This document shows positions 35,071-42,894 of a DNA stretch of 64,000 nt, piece by piece. The position numbers and the translations under genes were made by a program. The notes under the pieces are model-generated. The model worked only from the letters and a program-made list of their open reading frames with translations, had not been told where the DNA came from and ran no database searches. Source of the stretch: DASVUS01 sp036388675 (GTDB taxonomy: Bacteria; Armatimonadota; Abditibacteriia; Abditibacteriales; Abditibacteriaceae); NCBI GenBank assembly GCA_036388675.1, contig DASVRI010000005.1, positions 124,001 through 188,000 on the forward strand, given 5' to 3'. Position 1 is the first letter of the stretch. The number at the start of each line of letters is the position of its first letter.

Positions 35071-35200
35071 CTTGCTGTGGGCTTACGACCGCGCGGCGCC
35101 CAAAGCTGTGCTGCCTGAATTCGCGTTGCATCAAGATGCTCGCTATGAACAGAAATCGCATTCTTACAATGAGCAGATTAAGCGGTAAGTGAGTGGACGG

Positions 35201-35435
35201 TTAATCCTTTGGCTGAAGAATGTCTTTGACAGCATTCTCGACCCATGTAAGGACCTCGTCTTTATTGGCTACCAAGTCTCCATTCCTAAAGATGTGGAAC
35301 TCAATGACATCAAAGACATTATTCTTGAAGTTGTACAAGCGATGCTTCAAGCGCAGCGACCGCAAAACCAAAACAAAGCCACCCCAAACAGCTAAAAAGA
35401 AAGGCAGAGCGTATTTAAACGCTCTGCCTTTTCAT
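35201..35435 (-). pseudogene. Frameshifted 77-aa membrane-anchored protein, possible immunity remnant
   Basis: On the minus strand the frame ending at TAA (35203-35201) reads a protein-like sequence: ALPFFLAVWGGFVLVLRSL as membrane anchor, then DVIEFHIFRNGDLVANKDE and VLTWVENAVKDILQPKD. It lacks a start in frame. An ATG at 35435 followed by a run of four A is one base out of frame; with three A the product would be a 77-aa protein starting MKGRAFKYAL. The gene lies after SitI6 and before orphan 4, where an immunity gene of a lost or moved toxin tip would sit. The run may reflect a sequencing error, decay or slippage. Confidence 0.4.
35400..35431. repeat. 13-bp terminator-like hairpin at start of the cryptic gene
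   Basis: AAAGGCAGAGCGT (35400-35412) pairs exactly with 35419-35431 across a 6-base loop. An A-rich run flanks one side and T4 the other, so it could end transcription in both directions. It overlaps the first codons of the cryptic minus-strand gene. If it is a working terminator, that gene is not expressed from upstream. Confidence 0.5.
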
Positions 35436-35454
35436 GCTTTATTCTGCTCTTTTT

Positions 35455-35810
35455 ACAGATTATTGAGTACTCAATAATCGTCGTTTGTCGTTGGCGTTTG
35501 TGTCGTTGGCCTGCACTTCACCAGCGGAGCGCATCGCCGCGCAGCGTGAGCCGCATCGAAGCAGCGAAGCGTTGGGCGCAGCGCCGTCGCAAGCCCATCG
35601 CAAGCGACTCGCAAAACCATAATGACGCGTTATCATACAGTGACCAACGGGAGCGGTTTGCGACGAGCGAAGCAAAGCGCAGCGGCGCGCAGCGACAGAG
35701 CAAAGTATGATAGCGACTCATTATGGCTTTTGTCATTGGGGCGGCAATCTCGCGGTAGCGGATTCGTCCGCGCAGCGGCTTCATTCAGCGCGCGAAGCGC
35801 CACTGCTTTG
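35455..35810. repeat. GC-rich intergenic element with 26-bp imperfect inverted repeat
   Basis: Downstream of SitI6 is a stretch dense in GCTGCGC/GCGAAGC words. AAAACCATAATGACGCGTTA plus TCATAC (35613-35638) faces an imperfect inverted copy at 35705-35731, enclosing about 66 bases. TTATTGAGTACTCAATAA near 35458-35475 is an 18-base palindrome. The frames that can be drawn are not protein-like. It may be a dispersed intergenic repeat or structured RNA. Confidence 0.4.
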
Positions 35811-35811
35811 A

Positions 35812-36711
35812 CTACAGCGCCGAGATTATCCGCGATTCCCATTCCGTATAAGTCATATGGGAGGGACGAAAGTAGGCACCTGTAAGCTCTGCGGCCTCAA
35901 CTGCTTTCTTATAGTCCTCAGTGACATAGATTCCCCCCATGTCAGTAAAGTGAAAGATGTCAGAGCCATCCCATTGAGACATATCTAAAGACACCGTGTC
36001 TAGCCTACCATGCCAAGTGATAAACCCACATTCACGACACTCCTCATAATCCGTGCCCTTGCTTAGCCCAGCCGGAATACCGCCGTCGCCAATCACTAGA
36101 ATTTCCCATAGTTCAGGTGGCTCACTCTCACGAAGCTTTTTTATATTTGCCATAGCCACCTTTACAGGAAAAGTATGCCAGCCGTTAAATTTGCTCTCTT
36201 CAAATGCACTCTTGGCGCGGCTAGACACCACAGGTGGTGAACCAGAACTGACCTCACAAAAATCAGGGATACTCGGAGAGTTGCAGATTACATTCAAAAT
36301 GCCAATACGTGATAATGGCCATATCTTCCTTTGTGGGGGAATTTTTAAAAAATCGCATAAAGCAGAAGCAAGAGTTTGAAACTCTTTAGGCGAGATGGAT
36401 CCGTCAATATCATCAGAGATGGAGTCATCTTTGATGCCAGCAATCATGTTGTAACTAATTTTTCTCCTCACCCGATCAATCTGTCGATGCATCTTAACAA
36501 TTGCTGCTAAAATCTCGCCCTCATCAGGAAGATCTTCTGCTTCAGGTATGGGATATCCTAAACTTCCTGGCCGTCCTCCACATGCCTTGCAGTAAACATT
36601 AGGCAGCCATGTGGTCTTCTTAGCACTCGGAGAGATAGGTAACTTGAAATGACCGGAATTTGGCCTTTCAAAGGTAGGTTTGTTACTAACTAGCAATTCG
36701 TAAATTTGCAT
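35812..36711 (-). CDS. sitI6: SitI6-family double-CXXCG immunity protein
   Basis: 299 aa. Two CXXCG motifs are present, YCKACGG near residue 50 and YEECRECGF near residue 230, defining the Myxococcus SitI6 (double-CXXCG) family. In Myxococcus SitI6 protects against SitA6, a toxin exchanged between cells. The preceding gene ends in a SitA6-like domain, so this is the cognate immunity protein with good confidence. I chose the second Met (36711), with AAGGA about 10 bases upstream; the first Met at 36735 lacks a ribosome site. It starts 102 bases after the RHS stop. AT-richer than the RHS gene, which is common for immunity genes moving with toxin tips. Confidence 0.85.
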   Translation of the reverse strand: MQIYELLVSNKPTFERPNSGHFKLPISPSAKKTTWLPNVYCKACGGRPGSLGYPIPEAEDLPDEGEILAAIVKMHRQIDRVRRKISYNMIAGIKDDSISDDIDGSISPKEFQTLASALCDFLKIPPQRKIWPLSRIGILNVICNSPSIPDFCEVSSGSPPVVSSRAKSAFEESKFNGWHTFPVKVAMANIKKLRESEPPELWEILVIGDGGIPAGLSKGTDYEECRECGFITWHGRLDTVSLDMSQWDGSDIFHFTDMGGIYVTEDYKKAVEAAELTGAYFRPSHMTYTEWESRIISAL

Positions 36712-36812
36712 TGTTTTCTTGTCCTTCTTCGGCATCGGAGAAAATCCAATATCTGTTTGTCCTAGTTACAGCGAGAGCAAGAGTATTAGCAAACCTTCTC
36801 GGAATGCAGAAC

Positions 36813-39800
36813 TCATCGAGGTCGCAGAGGTCGCACGATCTCCTTGCCAGTGTTGTAGTTCCACCACTTACCCCATTGATCCTGTACTCCCATGTATCGC
36901 ATCAACTCATAGCCTTTATTCACTACCTCTTGTCTGGTCGGGACTTTTCCTGCGGCATCATACGAATTAAAGAAAATGCGCCATTGAGCATTCCACCATC
37001 CGCCTCTAGCGCCACCGCGATGGAAGTACTGATTAGCAAACTTCGGGACGTTAACGGTGAGATGATTAAGGACACCGCTTCCAAGAATAGCATCAAATCG
37101 AGGTTTGAACTCTGTAGGAAATACGTGGTGTAAATTCCACCTCTCAGCAGACGTCCACGCTGTAGTTGCAGTGATCGCTACTCGGCTTGCCTGTGCCTCA
37201 CAAAGGGCAGTCTCCCATGCTACGACGTAACCCGGCGGGGTATTAACAGTAGAAAGCCCGTAGGGATCAGCCTCGTTAACCGGATTGTTAAGGAACGCCT
37301 CATATAGGTTCAGTCCACCGTCTTCTTCAATCGGGTCTCTGTTGATCCATCTGCCCAAGGCTGGTGAATAGAACCTGTAGCCGTAGTCATACAAGCCGTT
37401 GGTGGGCTGCTGCTCTTTGGTCGAGTAGCGATACGGATTGGCACTCGCCTGTGCCCCGCTGATGCTGAGCATGTTGCCGTAAGCGTCATACGAGTACTCG
37501 GCCACCTGAGTTTGACTGCTGTCACTGAGTTGCACAACGTTGCCGCTGCCATCGTAGTGGTAGAAGAAGTGACCCTGTGCTGTGCTGCGGGCTAGGATAC
37601 CGCCGATGTTGCCGTCCCGTGTGAGGTTGGCCACCAGTGCATTGCCGCCGTCGCGCTCCTGCACCACGTCCATGCCGTCGTAGATGCGCCGCTTCTCGCT
37701 TTGCTGCACCCACGCACCGTTGATCCACGAGTACTCACGACTGATCACCTTGCAGGAGAAGGCATCATACACATACTCGCTCTTGAAGGTATAGGCGCCG
37801 CTTGTGGGATCCACCTTGACTACCTGCACCAGACGATCCAGGTCATCGTAGCTGTAGCTGGTATACGGGCTGCTCTTGAGGTTGCCGCTTGCATCGTGGC
37901 TGTAGCTGCTGCTGGAAGCGGTGCCGCCCTGCGCTGTCACCGTGCTGCTGACGAGCTGGTTCAGCTTGTTGGGCGTGTACACCGTCGTGCTGGGTGTCAC
38001 ACCCTGGCTGCTGTCCTGCATCGTCTGCCGGTTGCCCATCGGGTCGTAGGTATAGCTCTTGGCCAGTTTGGGCGTCGTCTCGGTGGAGACTTCGCTCAAC
38101 AGTTGATCCACATCGTCGTAGCCATAGTTGATGCGCTGCAATGCACCCGTGCCGACCTGCTGCTCCACATAGGAGCGCGAGTCCTTGTGCTGCGCATCGG
38201 TGTAGCCGTAGTTGTAGCCGCTGATGAGCGCGCTGTTCAACGATGCGCTCTTGCGGTTGGCTACGCTGTTGAGGCGCTGCAGTCCATCGTAGCCATAGGT
38301 GGTGACACTGCCGTTGGGCTGCGTCAGGGTGTTGAGCCGCTCGCTGTTGCCCACATAGCTGTAGCTCCAACTTCCCGCCGGGCTGCTCAGCGATTGCAGC
38401 CGCTCCAGCGCATCGAAGAAGTAGCCGGTCTGGGCCTGAGTTCCATCCGGGTTCTGCACCTGCATCCAGTCGGTGCGGTTCTGGTTGTCATAGTGATAGG
38501 TCAGCGTGTCGTTGGCAAAGGGGCCGTCGATGCCGGTGACGCGGCTCAGAATGTCGTAGCTGTAGACATGAGTGCCCAGGCCGTCGCTGATGCTGGTGGG
38601 ACGATCCAGTGCATCGTAGATGGCGCTCACATCGGCGGTGGCACCCACGCCGCTGGCGGTGGGATAGTCGATCAGGTTGAGGTTGCCGAAGGGGTCATAG
38701 CCATACTCGGTCACCTTGCCCTGTGCGTTGCGCACCTGCTTGAGCAGGCCGCTCTCATAGGAATACTGGTCGTAGGTGCCGTCGGCATACAGCTTCTGCC
38801 GGGCGCGGTTCATGTTGTCATAGCGCCAGCGCGTGATTTGTCCCTTGCTGTCGAGCAGGCGCGTCAGGTTGCCCGCTGCGTCATACTCCACGTGCACGCT
38901 CTTGCCCAGGGCATCCTGCAGGCGCACCGGACGCTTGAGCGGGTCGTAGTCGTAGTAAGTCTTGCGCCCGCTGCGGTCGCGCACCATGCCGGGCATGCCG
39001 CAGCACACGTATTCGGTTTCTTCATAGGTGCCGTCGGGATATGAGACCTTGGTCACCTGGTCCAGGTTGTTGTATTCGTAGCTGACGGTGAAGTTCGCTT
39101 CATCGGTGGCCGTCTTGACCCGCCCGATCTCGTCATAGGTGTAGAGGGCCAGAGTCACGCTGCCGCCGGGTGTGCTCTGGGTGACGCTGGTCAAAAGTTT
39201 GGTCGTCGCGTCGTAGTTGTAGCTGGTGACGCGCCCGCCTTCGTCCGTCACCGTGGCCAGGTCGCCCCAGGTGGTGTAGGTAGAAACGACCGGGTTGTTG
39301 GGATGCAGCGCGTTTGTGACGCTGGTCACCTGGTGCGTGGTGTTGTAGCCATAGGTGACGGGAGTCTGGGACAGCGCGTTGGTCACACTCGTCATGTCCC
39401 ATCCGCTGGGCGAGTAGTTAATGCCGGTGGTGCGAGTCGCAGCCGAGTTATTGCTGTAAAACGCCAGCACCTGCACCTGTGTCGGGTTGCCCCGATGGTT
39501 GAGAGTCAGGGAATGGTGCCGCCCTTGCCGGTCGTGCAGGGAGTTGATCTCGGCCACGCTGGTGTCATAGTCGAAGGACTCACTCGTGCCGTCGGCATAC
39601 TGGGTGTAAGTAATGTAGCCTTGCCCTTCGATCACCTGGCTGACCTGCGAGAGAGTCTGGTTGCCACGCGCATCACGGTGGATGTATTTACCTTGATGGT
39701 TGCTGCCGTCGAAGAGGAAGAACTGTGGCTGATCCTGCAACGGGTCCAGAACGGTAATCTTCTTGGTGCCATAGCCGGGTAGCTGATTGTTGGAGAAGTT

Positions 39801-42791
39801 GCTGAAGTGCTCAAATGTCCACGGCCCCTGCGCCGTGTTGAGCATGGTCAGGTTGACGTTGCTGTCATAGGTGTACTGGAAGGCATGTCCTTCCATGTCG
39901 ATAGCTTCGACCATGTTGCCGTTGGCATCATAGGAGAATGTGGCGACGCGCTCCCAGGGATCCTTGACCTGCACGATGCGCGGCCCATCGTAAGTCAATG
40001 TCCACACCTTGCCCAGGGCATCGGTGACGGTGGTGAGGCGCGCCTGCGCATCATAGCCGAAGTGCAGCGAGTTGCCCCAGCGGTCGCGCTCTTCTATCAG
40101 CAGGGAGGCATTGGCGGTCGTGCCGGCAGGCCGGTCATAGAAGAGCTTGCCCCCATCGGCGAGGTGCAGAATATAGTCGGTGTTGTTGGCGTTGGGCATT
40201 CCGGCACCCGACCATTGGAGATAGTTATGAACACCAATCGGCGACACATATCCATCGACCGTGTAAGTGGCCACGGGTTGCTGACCCGGTGGATAAGGAC
40301 CTTCGCTGTAGGTAACAGCCACTTGCGCCCGATATAAATCCTCCCGACCGTCCGGCATGAACACGATTACATCATGAGCGGTGTTCTTCACGATGTGGGA
40401 GCCATAGTTGAAGCTCCATTTGTTGCCGAAAGGCGCCACGTAGTTGTTGGCCTCCTGGCTGTTGTAGCTCATGGTGATCTCGATATCCGGGCCAACGGTG
40501 GACTCATGCCACATCGGCGTGTCTTCGATATACATGTTGAGATCGACCTGATTGATTTCAATAGACGGTTCCCCGTAAGCTCCCTTGGGGTGGCAGTTCC
40601 CTTTGCAGACCACGTTGTTGCGATTCCTGCCTTTGCCGCTCTGGTTGATCACGGCATAGCAGCCGCCGGTGATGCCTTTCATCTCGGCGCTGCTCAGCCA
40701 TTTCAGGGGAGCAACTTGCCGGGCAGGTCGCGATGAAGCCGGCTTGCTGCCATTGGTGCGGTTGCCGGAAAGCTTTGCGATACCAGTGAGAGAACGTTGA
40801 GCAATGCCCTGCTGACTCTGGCTTAGCTTGGCCAGGATTGCCTGCGGTGTATTGCCGCGCAACGGCACCAGTCCTGTTCCCGAATACTCCTTCTTCAAGT
40901 CAGCGTAATTCACGGTGTAGTGCACTTGCACCTGCGGATTGTAGAGGTGCACCAGCTTGCGGTTTGCATCTACGCGCGTTACCACGAAGTAGTGGCCATG
41001 TCCGGCTTTGGGAGCACAGCACGACAGCAACGCTCCACTGCCTGAGGATGCACTGCCTGAGGCTCCACCTGTGTGGGAGGCATGCTTCGACTTTGTTGCC
41101 ATTGGCTGCATCGCCATTGGCCTTGTTGCACTGCTGGCGGGCTTGACGCTGGCACTGGCGCGCGTAATGACTTGCAGCTTGCGCGGTGCTTCGCGCTGCG
41201 GTGTCGAAGCCGCCGCGTTGTTGAAGGTTGCCTTGTTGACAGTTGCTTTTTGTGGAAGTGCCTTATGCGAAGCCGTCAGCACCTTGCCACCCGGGAGATC
41301 GTCGCTGGGACAGTTGACAGCCGCCGAGCCATGGAAGTCGCAGTGAATCAGCAGTGGCATGGGCAGTTTCGCAAGCTGCTCCACATCGGTGCGGAAGCCG
41401 CGCATTTCCACGCCATACTTCTTGGCCAGGCCCTGCAGTTCCGCCAGGTTGTAGCCTTCCTGTCGCGGCGAGATCTGCGTCGAGAGCTTCTTGGCCTGCT
41501 CACCCTTGCCGAAGTCCTTGAGCACGACCAGCAGGGCGTTGCTGCCGCAGGTGTGCAGCTGGCGCGTGTTTTTCTTGAACATCTGCAGCTTCAAGAGCCA
41601 GTAGTCGGCCCAGGTGCGCCGCCGCCAATGCAGGTCACTCGCCTTGATGTCGTTACACTTGTTCTCCGCATCCTGGAAGCGCCCCAGCAGAATGTCCACA
41701 GCCGCCCACTTCTGCAGCGCTTTGAAGTGCACGTCAAAGCTGCGGCTGCCGGGTGTGCGATCCGTTTCTTCTACGATCTGCTCATAGGTGAGAATGGAGT
41801 CGGTGAAGCGCCCCGTCCACTGCGCGTTATCCGCTACGTGCATGCGCGCTTCCTGCTTCCACGGTGAGTCCGGGAACTCCTGGATATGCTTTTCGAGGGA
41901 CTTGACCGCCTGGCGGTACTTCTTCTGGTTCCACTCCTCCATAGCTTTGGCAAAGGAGAGGTTGCTGTCTTGCAAACGCTGCAGCTTGACGGCTTTGTCT
42001 TCGGGCTTCACCTTCTTCTTGTCCAGCTCGTCATCGAGTTCTGCCGGATCGGCGATCTCGGTGGGGAACATGGGGCCGCAATCCATGCCCGCAGCCATGA
42101 TGTCGTTCGGGTGTGGAGCGCGGCTGGTGTCCAGCGGCAAGGGCGACACATTGGGGCTGGGGTTATAGAGCGGCGCGCTGGGTTTGATGCGTCCCGGTCG
42201 GGAGCTTTGCGCGCCCTCAGGGCCAAGCTGTGCCAGACGCATGTTGGCCGGTAACAAGCCCGGGCTGGGGCTAGACTTAATCCGACCGGCGCTGGAACGA
42301 TCAGCAACGGCACGCAGAGATGCACCACGCAGAGATGCACCACGCAGAGATGCCGCATCCACCGGTCGCCCGCTGGTCAGCACACGGCGCACGGCCTTCA
42401 TGCTCTGCATGGCCGCTTGCTCTTCTTGCCGCGCTTCCCGGTACCAGTCCGGCACCTTGCCTTCGCGAGCCACCTGCTGTTTGCGCTGCTTGGCGTCTTC
42501 AGCGCGTGCCGCACTCAAGGTGAAGACGCACGGCAGCAGTTGCGAAGAGAGCATGATGCCCGCAGTCAGCAGCGCCACACGCGGCTTGACCTGGCTCTCC
42601 ATCTTAAGTCGCGTCCCCGGCTTCATTGGCCACTCAGGTGATGGGCCAAGCTCAGCGGAAGCTTGAAGCTCACCGGAAACTTGAAGTTCACCAGAGGCTT
42701 GAAGCTTCCGCTGAGACAGAAAGCTGCGGAGGCGAGACTTGAATCGCGAGGACTTGCATGCGGCAGTCTTGGACGAAGGCATTGGCATCAT
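36813..42791 (-). CDS. Giant RHS polymorphic toxin with C39 protease, double-glycine site and SitA6-like nuclease tip
   Basis: 1992 aa, same architecture as the 1814-aa protein. Parts: 70-residue extension with LQ-A/V-SGE repeats; signal (ALLTAGIMLSSQLLPCVFTL); linker with triple SLRGA; TPR-like region; C39-type domain with Cys415 (HTCGSNAL), His600 (GHGHYFVV) and Asn618 where the other protein has Asp540. The double-glycine motif LSSAEMKGITGG ends at 709-710. The RHS shell runs to RWINRDPIEEDGGLNLYEAF. The tip from about residue 1846 carries NLHHVFPTEFKPRF and GGWWNAQWRIFF, matching the DUF2380/SitA6 toxin domain, a probable HNH-like nuclease. SitI6 follows. AGGAAGAG precedes the ATG. Confidence 0.88.
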   Translation of the reverse strand: MMPMPSSKTAACKSSRFKSRLRSFLSQRKLQASGELQVSGELQASAELGPSPEWPMKPGTRLKMESQVKPRVALLTAGIMLSSQLLPCVFTLSAARAEDAKQRKQQVAREGKVPDWYREARQEEQAAMQSMKAVRRVLTSGRPVDAASLRGASLRGASLRAVADRSSAGRIKSSPSPGLLPANMRLAQLGPEGAQSSRPGRIKPSAPLYNPSPNVSPLPLDTSRAPHPNDIMAAGMDCGPMFPTEIADPAELDDELDKKKVKPEDKAVKLQRLQDSNLSFAKAMEEWNQKKYRQAVKSLEKHIQEFPDSPWKQEARMHVADNAQWTGRFTDSILTYEQIVEETDRTPGSRSFDVHFKALQKWAAVDILLGRFQDAENKCNDIKASDLHWRRRTWADYWLLKLQMFKKNTRQLHTCGSNALLVVLKDFGKGEQAKKLSTQISPRQEGYNLAELQGLAKKYGVEMRGFRTDVEQLAKLPMPLLIHCDFHGSAAVNCPSDDLPGGKVLTASHKALPQKATVNKATFNNAAASTPQREAPRKLQVITRASASVKPASSATRPMAMQPMATKSKHASHTGGASGSASSGSGALLSCCAPKAGHGHYFVVTRVDANRKLVHLYNPQVQVHYTVNYADLKKEYSGTGLVPLRGNTPQAILAKLSQSQQGIAQRSLTGIAKLSGNRTNGSKPASSRPARQVAPLKWLSSAEMKGITGGCYAVINQSGKGRNRNNVVCKGNCHPKGAYGEPSIEINQVDLNMYIEDTPMWHESTVGPDIEITMSYNSQEANNYVAPFGNKWSFNYGSHIVKNTAHDVIVFMPDGREDLYRAQVAVTYSEGPYPPGQQPVATYTVDGYVSPIGVHNYLQWSGAGMPNANNTDYILHLADGGKLFYDRPAGTTANASLLIEERDRWGNSLHFGYDAQARLTTVTDALGKVWTLTYDGPRIVQVKDPWERVATFSYDANGNMVEAIDMEGHAFQYTYDSNVNLTMLNTAQGPWTFEHFSNFSNNQLPGYGTKKITVLDPLQDQPQFFLFDGSNHQGKYIHRDARGNQTLSQVSQVIEGQGYITYTQYADGTSESFDYDTSVAEINSLHDRQGRHHSLTLNHRGNPTQVQVLAFYSNNSAATRTTGINYSPSGWDMTSVTNALSQTPVTYGYNTTHQVTSVTNALHPNNPVVSTYTTWGDLATVTDEGGRVTSYNYDATTKLLTSVTQSTPGGSVTLALYTYDEIGRVKTATDEANFTVSYEYNNLDQVTKVSYPDGTYEETEYVCCGMPGMVRDRSGRKTYYDYDPLKRPVRLQDALGKSVHVEYDAAGNLTRLLDSKGQITRWRYDNMNRARQKLYADGTYDQYSYESGLLKQVRNAQGKVTEYGYDPFGNLNLIDYPTASGVGATADVSAIYDALDRPTSISDGLGTHVYSYDILSRVTGIDGPFANDTLTYHYDNQNRTDWMQVQNPDGTQAQTGYFFDALERLQSLSSPAGSWSYSYVGNSERLNTLTQPNGSVTTYGYDGLQRLNSVANRKSASLNSALISGYNYGYTDAQHKDSRSYVEQQVGTGALQRINYGYDDVDQLLSEVSTETTPKLAKSYTYDPMGNRQTMQDSSQGVTPSTTVYTPNKLNQLVSSTVTAQGGTASSSSYSHDASGNLKSSPYTSYSYDDLDRLVQVVKVDPTSGAYTFKSEYVYDAFSCKVISREYSWINGAWVQQSEKRRIYDGMDVVQERDGGNALVANLTRDGNIGGILARSTAQGHFFYHYDGSGNVVQLSDSSQTQVAEYSYDAYGNMLSISGAQASANPYRYSTKEQQPTNGLYDYGYRFYSPALGRWINRDPIEEDGGLNLYEAFLNNPVNEADPYGLSTVNTPPGYVVAWETALCEAQASRVAITATTAWTSAERWNLHHVFPTEFKPRFDAILGSGVLNHLTVNVPKFANQYFHRGGARGGWWNAQWRIFFNSYDAAGKVPTRQEVVNKGYELMRYMGVQDQWGKWWNYNTGKEIVRPLRPR
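42311..42354 (-). repeat. Three tandem 15-bp repeats in the RHS linker
   Basis: CACGCAGAGATGCAC repeats head to tail at 42311, 42326 and 42341 (last copy one base different), encoding SLRGA three times in the linker before the TPR part. A second short duplication (GGCACAGCGCTTTAC at 42869 and 42884) lies between the FN3 stop and the RHS start. Confidence 0.75.
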
Positions 42792-42894
42792 AAGAATTGC
42801 TCTCTTCCTGAGTATCTACTGGTATGTTCGATCAGCATGGAACTTGTCGCTGAAACTAATTCGAGGTCGGCACAGCGCTTTACGGCACAGCGCT

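Noticed and set aside
35189..35395. Plus-strand frame of 68 codons (GTG start) directly before a hairpin
   Set aside because: It has no ribosome site and is the reverse of a more protein-like minus-strand frame; all other genes read on the minus strand.
37701..39044. Plus-strand frame of 447 codons inside the 1992-aa RHS gene
   Set aside because: Antisense of RHS repeats; rich in Val/Ala/Gly with no start signal and no domain.
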